Of a DNA stretch of 39,791 bases, positions 7,281 through 14,732 are shown in pieces (position 1 is the stretch's first letter; every line of letters starts with the position of its first letter). Origin of the DNA: an uncultured Bacilli bacterium (GTDB lineage Bacteria; Bacillota_I; Bacilli_A; RF39; UBA660). The stretch lies in NCBI GenBank assembly GCA_947589675.1, contig CANQCI010000016.1, forward strand, positions 1-39,791, in the 5' to 3' direction. A program made the position numbers and the translations under genes. Under the pieces are notes generated by a model, which ran no database searches, had not been told where the DNA came from, and saw only the letters and a list, made by a program, of their open reading frames with translations.

Positions 7281-8277
7281 AGTGGCTATTAATGGTTTTG
7301 GGAGAATTGGAAGATTAGCGTTTCGGCAAATGCTTACGCAATCAGGTTTTGATGTGGTGGCAATAAACGATTTATCAAGTGCGGAAGATTTAGCATATTT
7401 AGTGAAATATGATACCGTTCATGGATCATTCCATGAAGATGAAATTACCTTTGAGGGTGATGAAATTGTTGTAGCAAATCAAAAAAGAATTAAAGTTTTA
7501 GCGGAAAAAGAACCGGATAAATTACCATGGAAAGAATTGGGGATTGATTTAGTGTTAGAATGTACGGGTAAATTTACGAGTAGTGAAGATGCTCAAAAAC
7601 ATATTGATGCCGGAGCTAAAAAAGTTTTAATTTCGGCACCAGGCAAAGGATTTATGAAAACAATTGTTTACAATGTTAATGATGAGGAAATAACTGATAA
7701 TGATAAAATAGTTTCCGCGGCAAGTTGTACCACCAATTGTTTAGCCCCAGTTTTAAAAGTTATTAATGATAATTTTGGGATAAAAAAAGGATTTATGACT
7801 ACTGTGCATGCTTACACTAATGACCAAGCTACCTTAGATATCGCTCATAAAAAGGGGATTAAAGCTAGACGGGGAAGAGCTTGTGCTCAAAATATTGTTC
7901 CCTCATCAACTGGAGCGGCAAAAGCTATTGGGTTAGTAATTCCTGATTTAAAAGGGAAAATGGATGGGGGAGCATTTAGGGTACCAGTAGCTGATGGCTC
8001 AATGATTGATGTAACCTTAGAACTTAAGAAAAATACAACAGTTGAAGAAATTAATAAGTCTTTAGAAAATAACCAAAATGAAACCTTAAAGTTTACGATG
8101 GATCCTGTTGTATCAAGTGATATACTCGGAAAAAAATATGGAGCTTTAGTCGATGGGTTATTAACTAATATTGTTGAAAGTGAAGAAACGCAATTAGTTA
8201 AAATAGTTGCTTGGTATGATAATGAATATGGGTATACAGCACAAATGTTAAGAACTGCCCAAAAAATGTTTAATTAA
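7273..8277 (+). CDS. gap: Glyceraldehyde-3-phosphate dehydrogenase
   Basis: The protein has 334 residues, normal length. It oxidises glyceraldehyde-3-phosphate to 1,3-bisphosphoglycerate with NAD. The NAD-binding NGFGRIGR is at the N-terminus, with Asp33 in AINDLSS suggesting NAD preference. The catalytic Cys152 is in SAASCTTNCLAPV and His179 in TTVHAYTNDQ. The start overlaps the end of the nucleoside kinase gene, with GGAGG just before it. pgk and tpiA follow. A small hairpin with a T run separates gap from pgk. Confidence 0.97.
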   Translation: MIKVAINGFGRIGRLAFRQMLTQSGFDVVAINDLSSAEDLAYLVKYDTVHGSFHEDEITFEGDEIVVANQKRIKVLAEKEPDKLPWKELGIDLVLECTGKFTSSEDAQKHIDAGAKKVLISAPGKGFMKTIVYNVNDEEITDNDKIVSAASCTTNCLAPVLKVINDNFGIKKGFMTTVHAYTNDQATLDIAHKKGIKARRGRACAQNIVPSSTGAAKAIGLVIPDLKGKMDGGAFRVPVADGSMIDVTLELKKNTTVEEINKSLENNQNETLKFTMDPVVSSDILGKKYGALVDGLLTNIVESEETQLVKIVAWYDNEYGYTAQMLRTAQKMFN

Positions 8278-8282
8278 AAAAT

Positions 8283-8308
8283 AGTTGATGTAATTTCAAC
8301 TTTTTTTT
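8283..8308 (+). terminator. Hairpin with T run between gap and pgk
   Basis: AGTTGA (8283-8288), loop TGTAATT, TCAACT (8296-8301), continuing into an eight-T run. The 6-bp AT-rich stem should be leaky, so it may lower rather than stop transcription into pgk. A TATGATAAT stretch at 8311-8319 could restart transcription. Confidence 0.55.
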
Positions 8309-8332
8309 GATATGATAATAATGGAGGATAGT

Positions 8333-9460
8333 ATGAAAAAAATAAATGAAATAGATATAAGTAATAAAAAAGTAATTATTAGAGTTGATTATAATGTTCC
8401 TTTTAAAGAAGATAAAATCACTGATAATTCCAAAATTGAAAAAAGCTTAGAAACTTTAAAATATTTATTAGATAAAAATTGTCGAATTGTGATTTTAAGT
8501 CATTTAGGACGAGTTAAAAGTGAAGAAGATAAAAAGAAATATTCCCTAAAAATAGCGGCTAAAGAATTAGCTGATTTAATTAATAAACCGGTAAAGTTTT
8601 TAGACCAATGTTATGGAGAAAAAGTTAAACAAATTGTTGAAGAAAGTTCTTTAGGGGAAATAATAATGTTAGAAAATACCCGAATTATGGACTTTCCTGA
8701 TAAATTAGAAAGTAAAAATAATGAAACTTTAGCTAAGTTTTGGGCTTCTTTAGGAGAAGTTTATGTAAATGATGCCTTTGGTTCATGCCATCGGGCTCAT
8801 GCATCAACTGCGGGAATTGCCAAGTACATTCCTAGCTGTGTAGGCTTTTTAGTGGCAAAAGAATTAGAAAATTTAGATTTATTAGTAAAAAATCCAGCTC
8901 ATCCTTTTACCGTATTTATGGGAGGAGCGAAAGTTGATGATAAGATTAAGATTATTTCTTCGTTGTTACCAAAATGTGACCATTTGTTATTAGGTGGGGG
9001 GATTGCTAATTCCTTTTTAAAAGCCAAAGGAGCGGATTTAGGATCTAGTTTAGCTACCAGTGATGAAGAAATTTTAAATGAATGTCGAAAATTAATGACT
9101 GATTATAAAGCCAAAATAGTTTTGCCAGTTGATTTTGCCTTAGATGATGGTTGTATTTATGATGTCGGTATCAAAACTATCGATATTTATAAAAAATATA
9201 TTAATGATAGTTCAATAATTTTTGTCAATGGTACTTGTGGTAAATTCGAGGATGAAAGATTTACCGAAGGAACTGAGGCATTATTCAAAACTTTAAAGGA
9301 AAGTGGCAAGACTGTCATTGTCGGTGGTGGTGATACCGTTTCCGCGGTTAGAAAATTTGGTTATGAAAAAGCTTTCAAATTTTTATCAAGTGGGGGAGGA
9401 GCTACATTAGAATATATTGCTAATGGAAAATTAGATGCTCTAGAATGGTTAAATAAATAA
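8333..9460 (+). CDS. pgk: Phosphoglycerate kinase
   Basis: The protein has 375 residues, slightly shorter than the usual ~390-400. It transfers the phosphate of 1,3-bisphosphoglycerate to ADP. Family signatures are RVDYNVPF near the N-terminus, VILSHLGR, ENTRIMD, FVNDAFG-type VYVNDAFGSCHRAHAST, GGAKVDDK and the C-terminal VIVGGGDTVSAVRKFG. The ATG at 8333 has GGAGG at 8323-8327; an in-frame ATG at 8312 lies upstream of that site and is unlikely. The stop codon shares a base with the tpiA start. Confidence 0.96.
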   Translation: MKKINEIDISNKKVIIRVDYNVPFKEDKITDNSKIEKSLETLKYLLDKNCRIVILSHLGRVKSEEDKKKYSLKIAAKELADLINKPVKFLDQCYGEKVKQIVEESSLGEIIMLENTRIMDFPDKLESKNNETLAKFWASLGEVYVNDAFGSCHRAHASTAGIAKYIPSCVGFLVAKELENLDLLVKNPAHPFTVFMGGAKVDDKIKIISSLLPKCDHLLLGGGIANSFLKAKGADLGSSLATSDEEILNECRKLMTDYKAKIVLPVDFALDDGCIYDVGIKTIDIYKKYINDSSIIFVNGTCGKFEDERFTEGTEALFKTLKESGKTVIVGGGDTVSAVRKFGYEKAFKFLSSGGGATLEYIANGKLDALEWLNK

Positions 9461-10173
9461 TGAAAATTCTCGCATGTAATTTCAAAAATAAATTAACTTT
9501 ACCCGAAATAAATAATTATATAAAAGAATTACCAGATTTAAATATCCCCAGCTTAGAATTAATTTTAATTCCCTCACTACCATATTTATCAGAATTTATG
9601 GAGCTTCCTTATTCGTTAGGGACTCAAGATATTAGTTCTTTCATGGATAAAACCATTACGGGGGAAATTACGGGTGAACAATTAAAGTCACTTAATGTAA
9701 GCTATGTAATGGTCGGTCACTCCGAAAGACGTTTATATAAAAATGAAATAAATATTGATTTTATCAATAAAATTAATCATGCGAAAGAAAATGATTTAAA
9801 AGTAATTTATTGTATCGGGGAATCCTTGGAAGCCAAAGAAAATGGTGATACTTATATGGTTTTAGAAAAACAAATAAGTGAAGTATTAAATAATGTTAAT
9901 ATTAAAGATATTATTATTGCCTATGAACCAGTCTGGGCTATTGGCAGTGGTAAAACGCCAACAAAAGAAGAAATAAGTGAAACGGTTGAGTTTATTAAAG
10001 ACATTATTGAAGAAAAGTATGATACGAGAATAAAAGTTCTCTATGGTGGTAGCATCAATGTGGATAATATTGAAGTTATCAACAAAATTAAAAATTTAGA
10101 CGGCTTCTTAGTGGGTGGGGCTTGCCTAGATAGCAATAATGTGAAAGCGATGTTATTAAAATTAATGTTATAG
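9460..10173 (+). CDS. tpiA: Triosephosphate isomerase
   Basis: The protein has 237 residues (usual ~250). The catalytic residues are present: Lys9 in CNFKNK (a variant of the usual NWKMN), His87 in VGHSERR and Glu156 in AYEPVWAIGSG. The phosphate-binding LYGGSI and VGGACL are also present. It interconverts dihydroxyacetone phosphate and glyceraldehyde-3-phosphate. There is no separate ribosome-binding site of note: the start overlaps the pgk stop (TAATG), pointing to translational coupling. Confidence 0.95.
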   Translation: MKILACNFKNKLTLPEINNYIKELPDLNIPSLELILIPSLPYLSEFMELPYSLGTQDISSFMDKTITGEITGEQLKSLNVSYVMVGHSERRLYKNEINIDFINKINHAKENDLKVIYCIGESLEAKENGDTYMVLEKQISEVLNNVNIKDIIIAYEPVWAIGSGKTPTKEEISETVEFIKDIIEEKYDTRIKVLYGGSINVDNIEVINKIKNLDGFLVGGACLDSNNVKAMLLKLML

Positions 10174-10181
10174 GTGGAAAA

Positions 10182-10967
10182 ATGAATTTAACTAAGAAAC
10201 AATTAACAATAATAGTTATCTTTTTAAGTATTATTGTGGTTTTATTATTTATTTATATTCTTTTAACTAAATCTAATGCGGATATTTTAGGATTAGATGT
10301 TGCAAACTATAACTTAGAAGTGGAAAGAACATATAATTGTAATAATGAACCGGTTGAGTATTTAAAAATAAATGATTATACCGTATATACCTATTGTTTA
10401 GATAATATTATGGTTAAAAATGGCAAGAATAAGGAAGAGCTAAGAGGATATTATTTAAATAATCCCAATATAATTGAAAATATGATTAATAATTTTGAAG
10501 TTCATGATAAATATAAAGATGGTGGTTCTATTATGTATGACTCACCTGAAAAGTTAGTTAATCAAAAAATAAAGATTTTAAAATGTAATACTATTGATGG
10601 TAATCATGATGTTTATATTGGTTCAAGTACAATGGAATATGAAGATAATTTTTGTAAAAAGGTTAATGCTGATGCGGGAAAAAGTTATATAGCTACTTAT
10701 CAAATATATAATATCTTAGATAGTAATGATGGGGAGTATTTTTATATAACAATTAGAGCTTTTCAAGATGAAGAAGTTGATGTGGTAAAAATAAAGAAAA
10801 GTATTAATCCGGATATCGCAATTAATAAAAATTATGAATTTACTTTTAATATATTGGAAAAGACTGATTTAAGTACAATAGATTCCATATTTACGACCGC
10901 AGAATTAGTTAGTGTGGTGGAAACTGAGGCTGTTGGACTTGAACAAGCTAATGGGATTGTGGAATAA
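10182..10967 (+). CDS. Hypothetical membrane-anchored protein
   Basis: The protein has 261 residues and is not recognised. A basic start is followed by a single hydrophobic segment (about residues 8-29, LTIIVIFLSIIVVLLFIYILL), with no lipobox cysteine, so it is probably an N-terminally anchored extracytoplasmic protein. The outer part is Asn/Asp/Tyr-rich and has several cysteines (for example YNCNNEP, TYCLDN, LKCNT, NFCKKV), which may form disulfides. It starts 8 nt after tpiA behind AGGTGG and ends at a strong terminator, so it is the last gene of the gap-pgk-tpiA unit and the direct upstream neighbour of spo0A. Confidence 0.65.
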   Translation: MNLTKKQLTIIVIFLSIIVVLLFIYILLTKSNADILGLDVANYNLEVERTYNCNNEPVEYLKINDYTVYTYCLDNIMVKNGKNKEELRGYYLNNPNIIENMINNFEVHDKYKDGGSIMYDSPEKLVNQKIKILKCNTIDGNHDVYIGSSTMEYEDNFCKKVNADAGKSYIATYQIYNILDSNDGEYFYITIRAFQDEEVDVVKIKKSINPDIAINKNYEFTFNILEKTDLSTIDSIFTTAELVSVVETEAVGLEQANGIVE

Positions 10968-10968
10968 G

Positions 10969-11000
10969 AAACTAAAAATGGTGCTAATTTTTAGTTTTTT
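10969..11000 (+). terminator. Terminator of the glycolytic unit
   Basis: AAACTAAAAAT (from 10969) pairs with ATTTTTAGTTT across a GGTGCTA loop, about 11 bp with no mismatch, and runs into a T tract ending at 11000. Confidence 0.85.
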
Positions 11001-11019
11001 CATGGGGAAAAACGAGGTT

Positions 11020-11066
11020 TTCGACATTCTTCGACAAATGTTGACGTCTATTGACAAAATATGACA
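11020..11066 (+). promoter_or_regulatory. Five phased Spo0A-box-like elements upstream of spo0A
   Basis: Heptamers start at 11020, 11030, 11040, 11050 and 11060: TTCGACA, TTCGACA, GTTGACG, ATTGACA, TATGACA. The GAC core recurs at exactly 10-bp steps in all five. The first two are perfect matches to the reverse complement of the established 0A box TGTCGAA; the others match 4, 5 and 5 of 7 positions. Tandem 0A boxes with 10-bp spacing are how Spo0A dimers are known to bind. The array ends about 10 bp before the -35 box of the spo0A promoter, a position that fits autoactivation (inference). Confidence 0.75.
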
Positions 11067-11076
11067 TTCTTTTTTG

Positions 11077-11105
11077 TAGACTTTTGTAAAGTAATGAGTT
11101 ATAAT
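11077..11105 (+). promoter_or_regulatory. Sigma-A-type promoter of spo0A
   Basis: TAGACT (11077-11082), a 17-bp spacer and TATAAT (11100-11105). Transcription would start near 11112, giving a ~33-nt leader. No clear sigma-H promoter could be read. Confidence 0.65.
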
Positions 11106-11144
11106 TAGTACAGATGCATTAAGAAAAGGAAGGAAAGAAATTAC

Positions 11145-11909
11145 ATGGAAAAAACTATTAGAGTTGTTGTGATTGATGACAATGAAGTAGTAACAGGCAG
11201 TGTAAAGAAGTACTTTTGTGGAAATGCAAACATTAACGTAGTGGGGGTTTTTAATAGTGGAAAGGCTGGGTTTGATTATTTAGTTAAACATAATCGTGAG
11301 TATGACCTAGTTATTCTTGATATTTTATTACCGGAAATTGATGGTTTAAGACTAATGGAAGAATTAAACAAACGGGGAATTGCGAAAAAAGTTATTATAA
11401 TTTCTAGTTATAAGGATGATTATTCCATTAAAAAAGCTCAAGCTTTAGGTGCAAATTATTACATGCTTAAACCATTTGATTTAAAAACTTTAGAAGAACG
11501 AATTAAAGATATATCTGAAAGCGATGAAAAGGCACCTATCGAGCATCGGGAAAGTGTCGAAGTTGAAGTTAGTACTATTTTGCATAATTTAGGTATTCCC
11601 TCACATATAAGAGGATATCAATATATTAGGGAAGGTATCTTACTAATTTATGAAAGTAATAAAATAGTAACACTTGTAACCAAAGAGGTATATCCCGAAA
11701 TTGCGGACAAGTATAATACGACATCATCACGGGTTGAAAGAGCAATACGGCATGCCATTGAAATAAGTTGTGTGCGTGGGGACTTAAAATTAATGGAAAA
11801 ACTATTTGGAAATAGTATTGATTTTGAGAAAGCTAAACCAACTAATTCGGAATTTTTAACGACTATAGCTGATCGCATGAAAATGAATAAAAGAGAATTG
11901 ATTGCCTAA
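11145..11909 (+). CDS. spo0A: Sporulation master regulator Spo0A
   Basis: The protein has 254 residues (B. subtilis 267). The receiver domain (1-~125) has the acidic pair Asp11/Asp12, the phosphoacceptor Asp59 in LVILDILLPEIDG, Ser87 and Lys109 in LKPF. The effector domain carries the strongly conserved recognition helix TTSSRVERAIRHAIEIS and ends NSEFLTTIADRMKMNKREL. This is a diagnostic Spo0A C-terminus and the protein should be functional. Phosphorylated Spo0A starts sporulation by binding 0A boxes. The gene has its own promoter and is preceded by a phased array of 0A-like boxes. In B. subtilis spo0A follows spoIVB; here it sits between glycolytic genes. Confidence 0.97.
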   Translation: MEKTIRVVVIDDNEVVTGSVKKYFCGNANINVVGVFNSGKAGFDYLVKHNREYDLVILDILLPEIDGLRLMEELNKRGIAKKVIIISSYKDDYSIKKAQALGANYYMLKPFDLKTLEERIKDISESDEKAPIEHRESVEVEVSTILHNLGIPSHIRGYQYIREGILLIYESNKIVTLVTKEVYPEIADKYNTTSSRVERAIRHAIEISCVRGDLKLMEKLFGNSIDFEKAKPTNSEFLTTIADRMKMNKRELIA

Positions 11910-11917
11910 TTAGTTTA

Positions 11918-11946
11918 TTGTCTTTTTTGAGGGGCTATGATATATT
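11918..11946 (+). promoter_or_regulatory. Promoter of gpmI
   Basis: TTGTCT (11918-11923), a 17-bp spacer and TATATT (11941-11946) with a TG extension at 11938-11939. The start codon is 21 nt beyond the -10 box, so the leader is very short. Confidence 0.65.
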
Positions 11947-11967
11947 GTTAATACAAGGTGATGATAA

Positions 11968-13467
11968 ATGAAAAAGGTTTTAACAATTATTTTTGATGGC
12001 TTTGGGATGCGAGAAGAAGAAAAAGGGAATGCGGTTAAAGCGGCGAATATGGTTCATTTTCAAGAATTTTGGAATAGCTATCCGCATGCTCTTTTACAAG
12101 CTAGTGAAGAGGCGGTTGGACTAAGTAAAGGTCAACCTGGTAATAGTGAAGTTGGTCATCAAACTATTGGGGCGGGTTATTTACTTCGCCAAAATGAGAT
12201 AGTTGTTAATGATTTTTTAGCTAATCCGGATTTACAAAATCCCGCAGTTGAAAAACTTTTAACTTTAAAGGATAAAACTATCCATTTGATGGGACTATGT
12301 AGTGATGGAAATATTCATGCTGGAGTTGATGACTTTATTTCGATGTATCAATTTTTAGTCAAAGAAGGATTTAAAGACATCGTATTTCATTTAATAACCG
12401 ATGGACGAGATACTCCCGTGGATGCTGCATATAAATACATCAAAATGATTGAAGATGAAATAAGCAAAACAGGCATTGGGGTTATTTCGACGTTATGTGG
12501 TCGTTATTATGCCATGGATCGTGATGAAAATTGGGATCGAACCGAACTTTATTATAATCTAGTGGTAAATGGTGTTGGCATAAAATCTTTAAATGCAAAG
12601 TTAACCTTGGAAAAATGCTATGCTGAGGGAATAACTGATGAATATATTAGACCCATAATTTTATCGAAAAAATTAATTAATAATGGCGATGTTTTAATCT
12701 GGATGAATTATCGGGCTGATCGGGCTAAGCAAATTTTAAATTCCATGGTAAATTCATTATCATTTACGGAATTTCCGGTTCAGGATTTAAGTGCGATAAC
12801 GTATTTTAGTTTCTTTAATGTTGATAAAAATATAAAAACAATTAATTTCTTAGAACCAGATCATGCCACTCAGCCTTTAGGGATTTATTTAAGTGAGTTA
12901 AATTTTACTCAAGCTCGGGTTGCAGAAAGTGAAAAATTTCCGCATGTTACTTACTTTTTTGATGGTGGCTATGATGGAAAAATTGAAAAGTGTGATAAAT
13001 TTCATATTAAATCACCCAATGTAGCTACTTATGATTTAAAACCGGAAATGAGTGCCATTGAAGTTACGAAAAAAGTTGTAGAATGTATGGAAAATGATTA
13101 TGATTTCATTTTAGTTAATTATGCTAATCCTGATATGGTCGGACATACGGGCAAAATGGAAGCGGCAACGAAAGCTTGTATGGCTGTTGATGTTTGCTTA
13201 AATGTTTTGCTCGAAAAAGCGGAAGAAAATTTTTATAAAATTATTTTATTAGCTGACCATGGAAATTGTGATACAATGTATAATCCTGATGGAAGTCCAT
13301 GCACTACACATACAACAGCTTTAGTTCCGTTTGTTATTGGTGATAAAAAAGTAAAATTAAAAGCAACTGGTTCTTTAACTAATGTTGCTCCCACCATTTT
13401 AGATTATATGGATATTGCAGTGCCAAAAGCAATGGAAAATACCCAGTCGTTAATTATCAAAGAATGA
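11968..13467 (+). CDS. gpmI: 2,3-bisphosphoglycerate-independent phosphoglycerate mutase
   Basis: The protein has 499 residues (family ~510). It interconverts 3- and 2-phosphoglycerate using two metal ions. Metal ligand Asp10 is in TIIFDGFG, and the nucleophile Ser60 in GQPGNSEVGH. Further motifs are HLITDGRDTPVDAA, CGRYYAMDRD.NWDR, NYRADRAKQI, VNYANPDMVGHTG and LLADHGNCDTM. AAGGTG precedes the ATG. Unlike the common gap-pgk-tpiA-gpmI-eno order, gpmI is separated from tpiA by an unknown gene and spo0A, and enolase is not in the window. Confidence 0.97.
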   Translation: MKKVLTIIFDGFGMREEEKGNAVKAANMVHFQEFWNSYPHALLQASEEAVGLSKGQPGNSEVGHQTIGAGYLLRQNEIVVNDFLANPDLQNPAVEKLLTLKDKTIHLMGLCSDGNIHAGVDDFISMYQFLVKEGFKDIVFHLITDGRDTPVDAAYKYIKMIEDEISKTGIGVISTLCGRYYAMDRDENWDRTELYYNLVVNGVGIKSLNAKLTLEKCYAEGITDEYIRPIILSKKLINNGDVLIWMNYRADRAKQILNSMVNSLSFTEFPVQDLSAITYFSFFNVDKNIKTINFLEPDHATQPLGIYLSELNFTQARVAESEKFPHVTYFFDGGYDGKIEKCDKFHIKSPNVATYDLKPEMSAIEVTKKVVECMENDYDFILVNYANPDMVGHTGKMEAATKACMAVDVCLNVLLEKAEENFYKIILLADHGNCDTMYNPDGSPCTTHTTALVPFVIGDKKVKLKATGSLTNVAPTILDYMDIAVPKAMENTQSLIIKE

Positions 13468-13500
13468 TAATATAATTTATAAAGTGGTAGGTGTGTAAGT

Positions 13501-14148
13501 ATGAATTATTGTTCAAATTGTGGAGCAAAAGTAAACCAAGGGGAAAATTATTGTACGAACTGTGGAAATAGATTAAATAATCAAACGGTTAATAATTATA
13601 ATAATTTGGAAAATTATTATGAACCCCAAAAAAGTATAGATGATGAATTTTTATATGATGCTTATATAGGAGCTAATGCTTCTAAAATTAAAACTAATGA
13701 TTTTTCTTTTGGGGTATTTTTCTTAGGAATATTTTATTTGTTTTATCGAAAAATGTGGAAAGTTGGTTTTGTTTGGCTGGGATTAAGTATATTTTTAAAT
13801 TTGCTAAATCAGCCTTTAGCTGGAATGGCAAATTTAGGTATAAGAATTTATTTAGCAATTGAATTTAAACATATTTATCAAAAACATGTTTTCGAACAAA
13901 TAAAAAATATCAAAGAAGCAAATGCGGAAAAAACATCCGAAGAAATTGCTGAAATATGTCGAGCCAAAGGAGGAACAACTTTTATTCCGATTGTTATTTT
14001 GATTATAGGATATGTTGTTTTAGTTTTTATAATAGTATTTTTGATGATTGGAATTTCGGGAATAAATAGTTATCCAACTGATTATGATGATTTTGATTTT
14101 AATTCGCAACGATTAGATAGTGCAATAACCAGATATTATGAATTTTAA
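13501..14148 (+). CDS. Zinc-ribbon membrane protein (DUF2628-like)
   Basis: The protein has 215 residues. The N-terminus is a zinc ribbon with Cys4-x2-Cys7 and Cys18-x2-Cys21 (YCSNCG...YCTNCGNRL). An Asn/Tyr-rich linker leads to a region like DUF2628 proteins (FLYDAYIGANASKIKTNDFS, then FGVFFLGIFYLFYRKMWKVG), with hydrophobic segments at about 76-112 and 157-182. Function is unknown; such proteins are common in Firmicutes. TATAAT at 13471-13476, just after the gpmI stop, could be its -10 box, 24 nt before the ATG. A terminator at 14159 separates it from the ribosomal cluster. Confidence 0.7.
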   Translation: MNYCSNCGAKVNQGENYCTNCGNRLNNQTVNNYNNLENYYEPQKSIDDEFLYDAYIGANASKIKTNDFSFGVFFLGIFYLFYRKMWKVGFVWLGLSIFLNLLNQPLAGMANLGIRIYLAIEFKHIYQKHVFEQIKNIKEANAEKTSEEIAEICRAKGGTTFIPIVILIIGYVVLVFIIVFLMIGISGINSYPTDYDDFDFNSQRLDSAITRYYEF

Positions 14149-14158
14149 ACGAAAAAGG

Positions 14159-14191
14159 AAGAGTCTTTGATTGAAAGATGATTCTTTTTTT
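14159..14191 (+). terminator. Imperfect terminator before the ribosomal cluster
   Basis: AAGAGT/ATTCTT (one G-U) and CTTT/AAAG form a bulged hairpin around GATTG, followed by a T run to 14191. Confidence 0.6.
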
Positions 14192-14243
14192 ATTGCCAAA
14201 AATATATTTTTGAAAAATGCGTGAAAAAAATGTGAAAATGTAC

Positions 14244-14272
14244 TTGCTTTTTCCAAGTAGATAGGCTATAAT
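14244..14272 (+). promoter_or_regulatory. Sigma-A promoter of the S10-spc-alpha cluster
   Basis: TTGCTT (14244-14249), a 17-bp spacer and TATAAT (14267-14272). It is the last good promoter before rpsJ, and no other clear promoter was seen inside the following ~14 kb. Confidence 0.75.
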
Positions 14273-14279
14273 CCTATTT

Positions 14280-14394
14280 GTATGACTGCATTGATGTGCA
14301 AGGTTACTGATACACTAGGATGAGTTGGTAAATGTATTGGAGAACTTGTACGGAGCGAGTCTATACTAGATATAGGCGAAAGGAGGAAATACGC
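14280..14394 (+). promoter_or_regulatory. Structured leader of the S10 operon, candidate autoregulatory element
   Basis: The ~115-nt leader can form several helices: TGCA/TGCA around 14287-14300, a long-range GATACA (14309-14314) with TGTATT (14333-14338), ACTTG (14344-14348) with CGAGT (14356-14360), and CTATA (14361-14365) with TATAG (14371-14375), ending just before AGGAGG. S10 operon leaders are regulatory in other bacteria (L4 in E. coli). I cannot assign this one to a known family, and control by a ribosomal protein is inferred. Confidence 0.5.
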
Positions 14395-14703
14395 ATGGCT
14401 AAAGAAAAAGTTAGAATCAATCTAAAAGCATATGATCATCGCATTTTAGATACTGCTGTGGGAAAGATTATTGAAACGGTTAAAAGAACCGGCGGCGAAA
14501 TATCTGGTCCCGTACCTCTACCAACTGAAATTGAAAAAGTAACAGTTTTAAGAGCAGTACACAAAGATAAAGATGCTAGAGAACAATTCGAAAGAAGAAC
14601 TCATAAAAGATTAATTGATATTAACAATCCTAGCAAAGAAACCATTGATGCTTTAAACCATATTGATTTACCTAGTGGTGTTGAAGTAAATATTAAATTA
14701 TAA
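14395..14703 (+). CDS. rpsJ: 30S ribosomal protein S10
   Basis: The protein has 102 residues, normal length. The family core is clear: [43 protein letters not shown] and [10 protein letters not shown]10 sits in the 30S head and, as NusE, joins antitermination complexes. The ATG at 14395 has AGGAGG 8 nt upstream; an in-frame ATG at 14332 would add an unrelated peptide and run through the leader helices. It is the first gene of the S10 cluster. Confidence 0.98.
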   Translation: MAKEKVRINLKAYDHRILDTAVGKIIETVKRTGGEISGPVPLPTEIEKVTVLRAVHKDKDAREQFERRTHKRLIDINNPSKETIDALNHIDLPSGVEVNIKL

Positions 14704-14732
14704 AAATAGAAATGTAGAAAGGAAATGAAATT

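Noticed and set aside
14280-14394. Folded leader considered as a tRNA
   Set aside because: No T-loop GTTCRANYC motif, no acceptor stem pairing of the ends and no CCA; the element ends at the rpsJ ribosome-binding site.
14332-14394. Longer S10 with an N-terminal extension from the ATG at 14332
   Set aside because: The added peptide does not look like S10, and the start lies within leader helices, while the ATG at 14395 has a perfect AGGAGG and begins with the canonical N-terminus.
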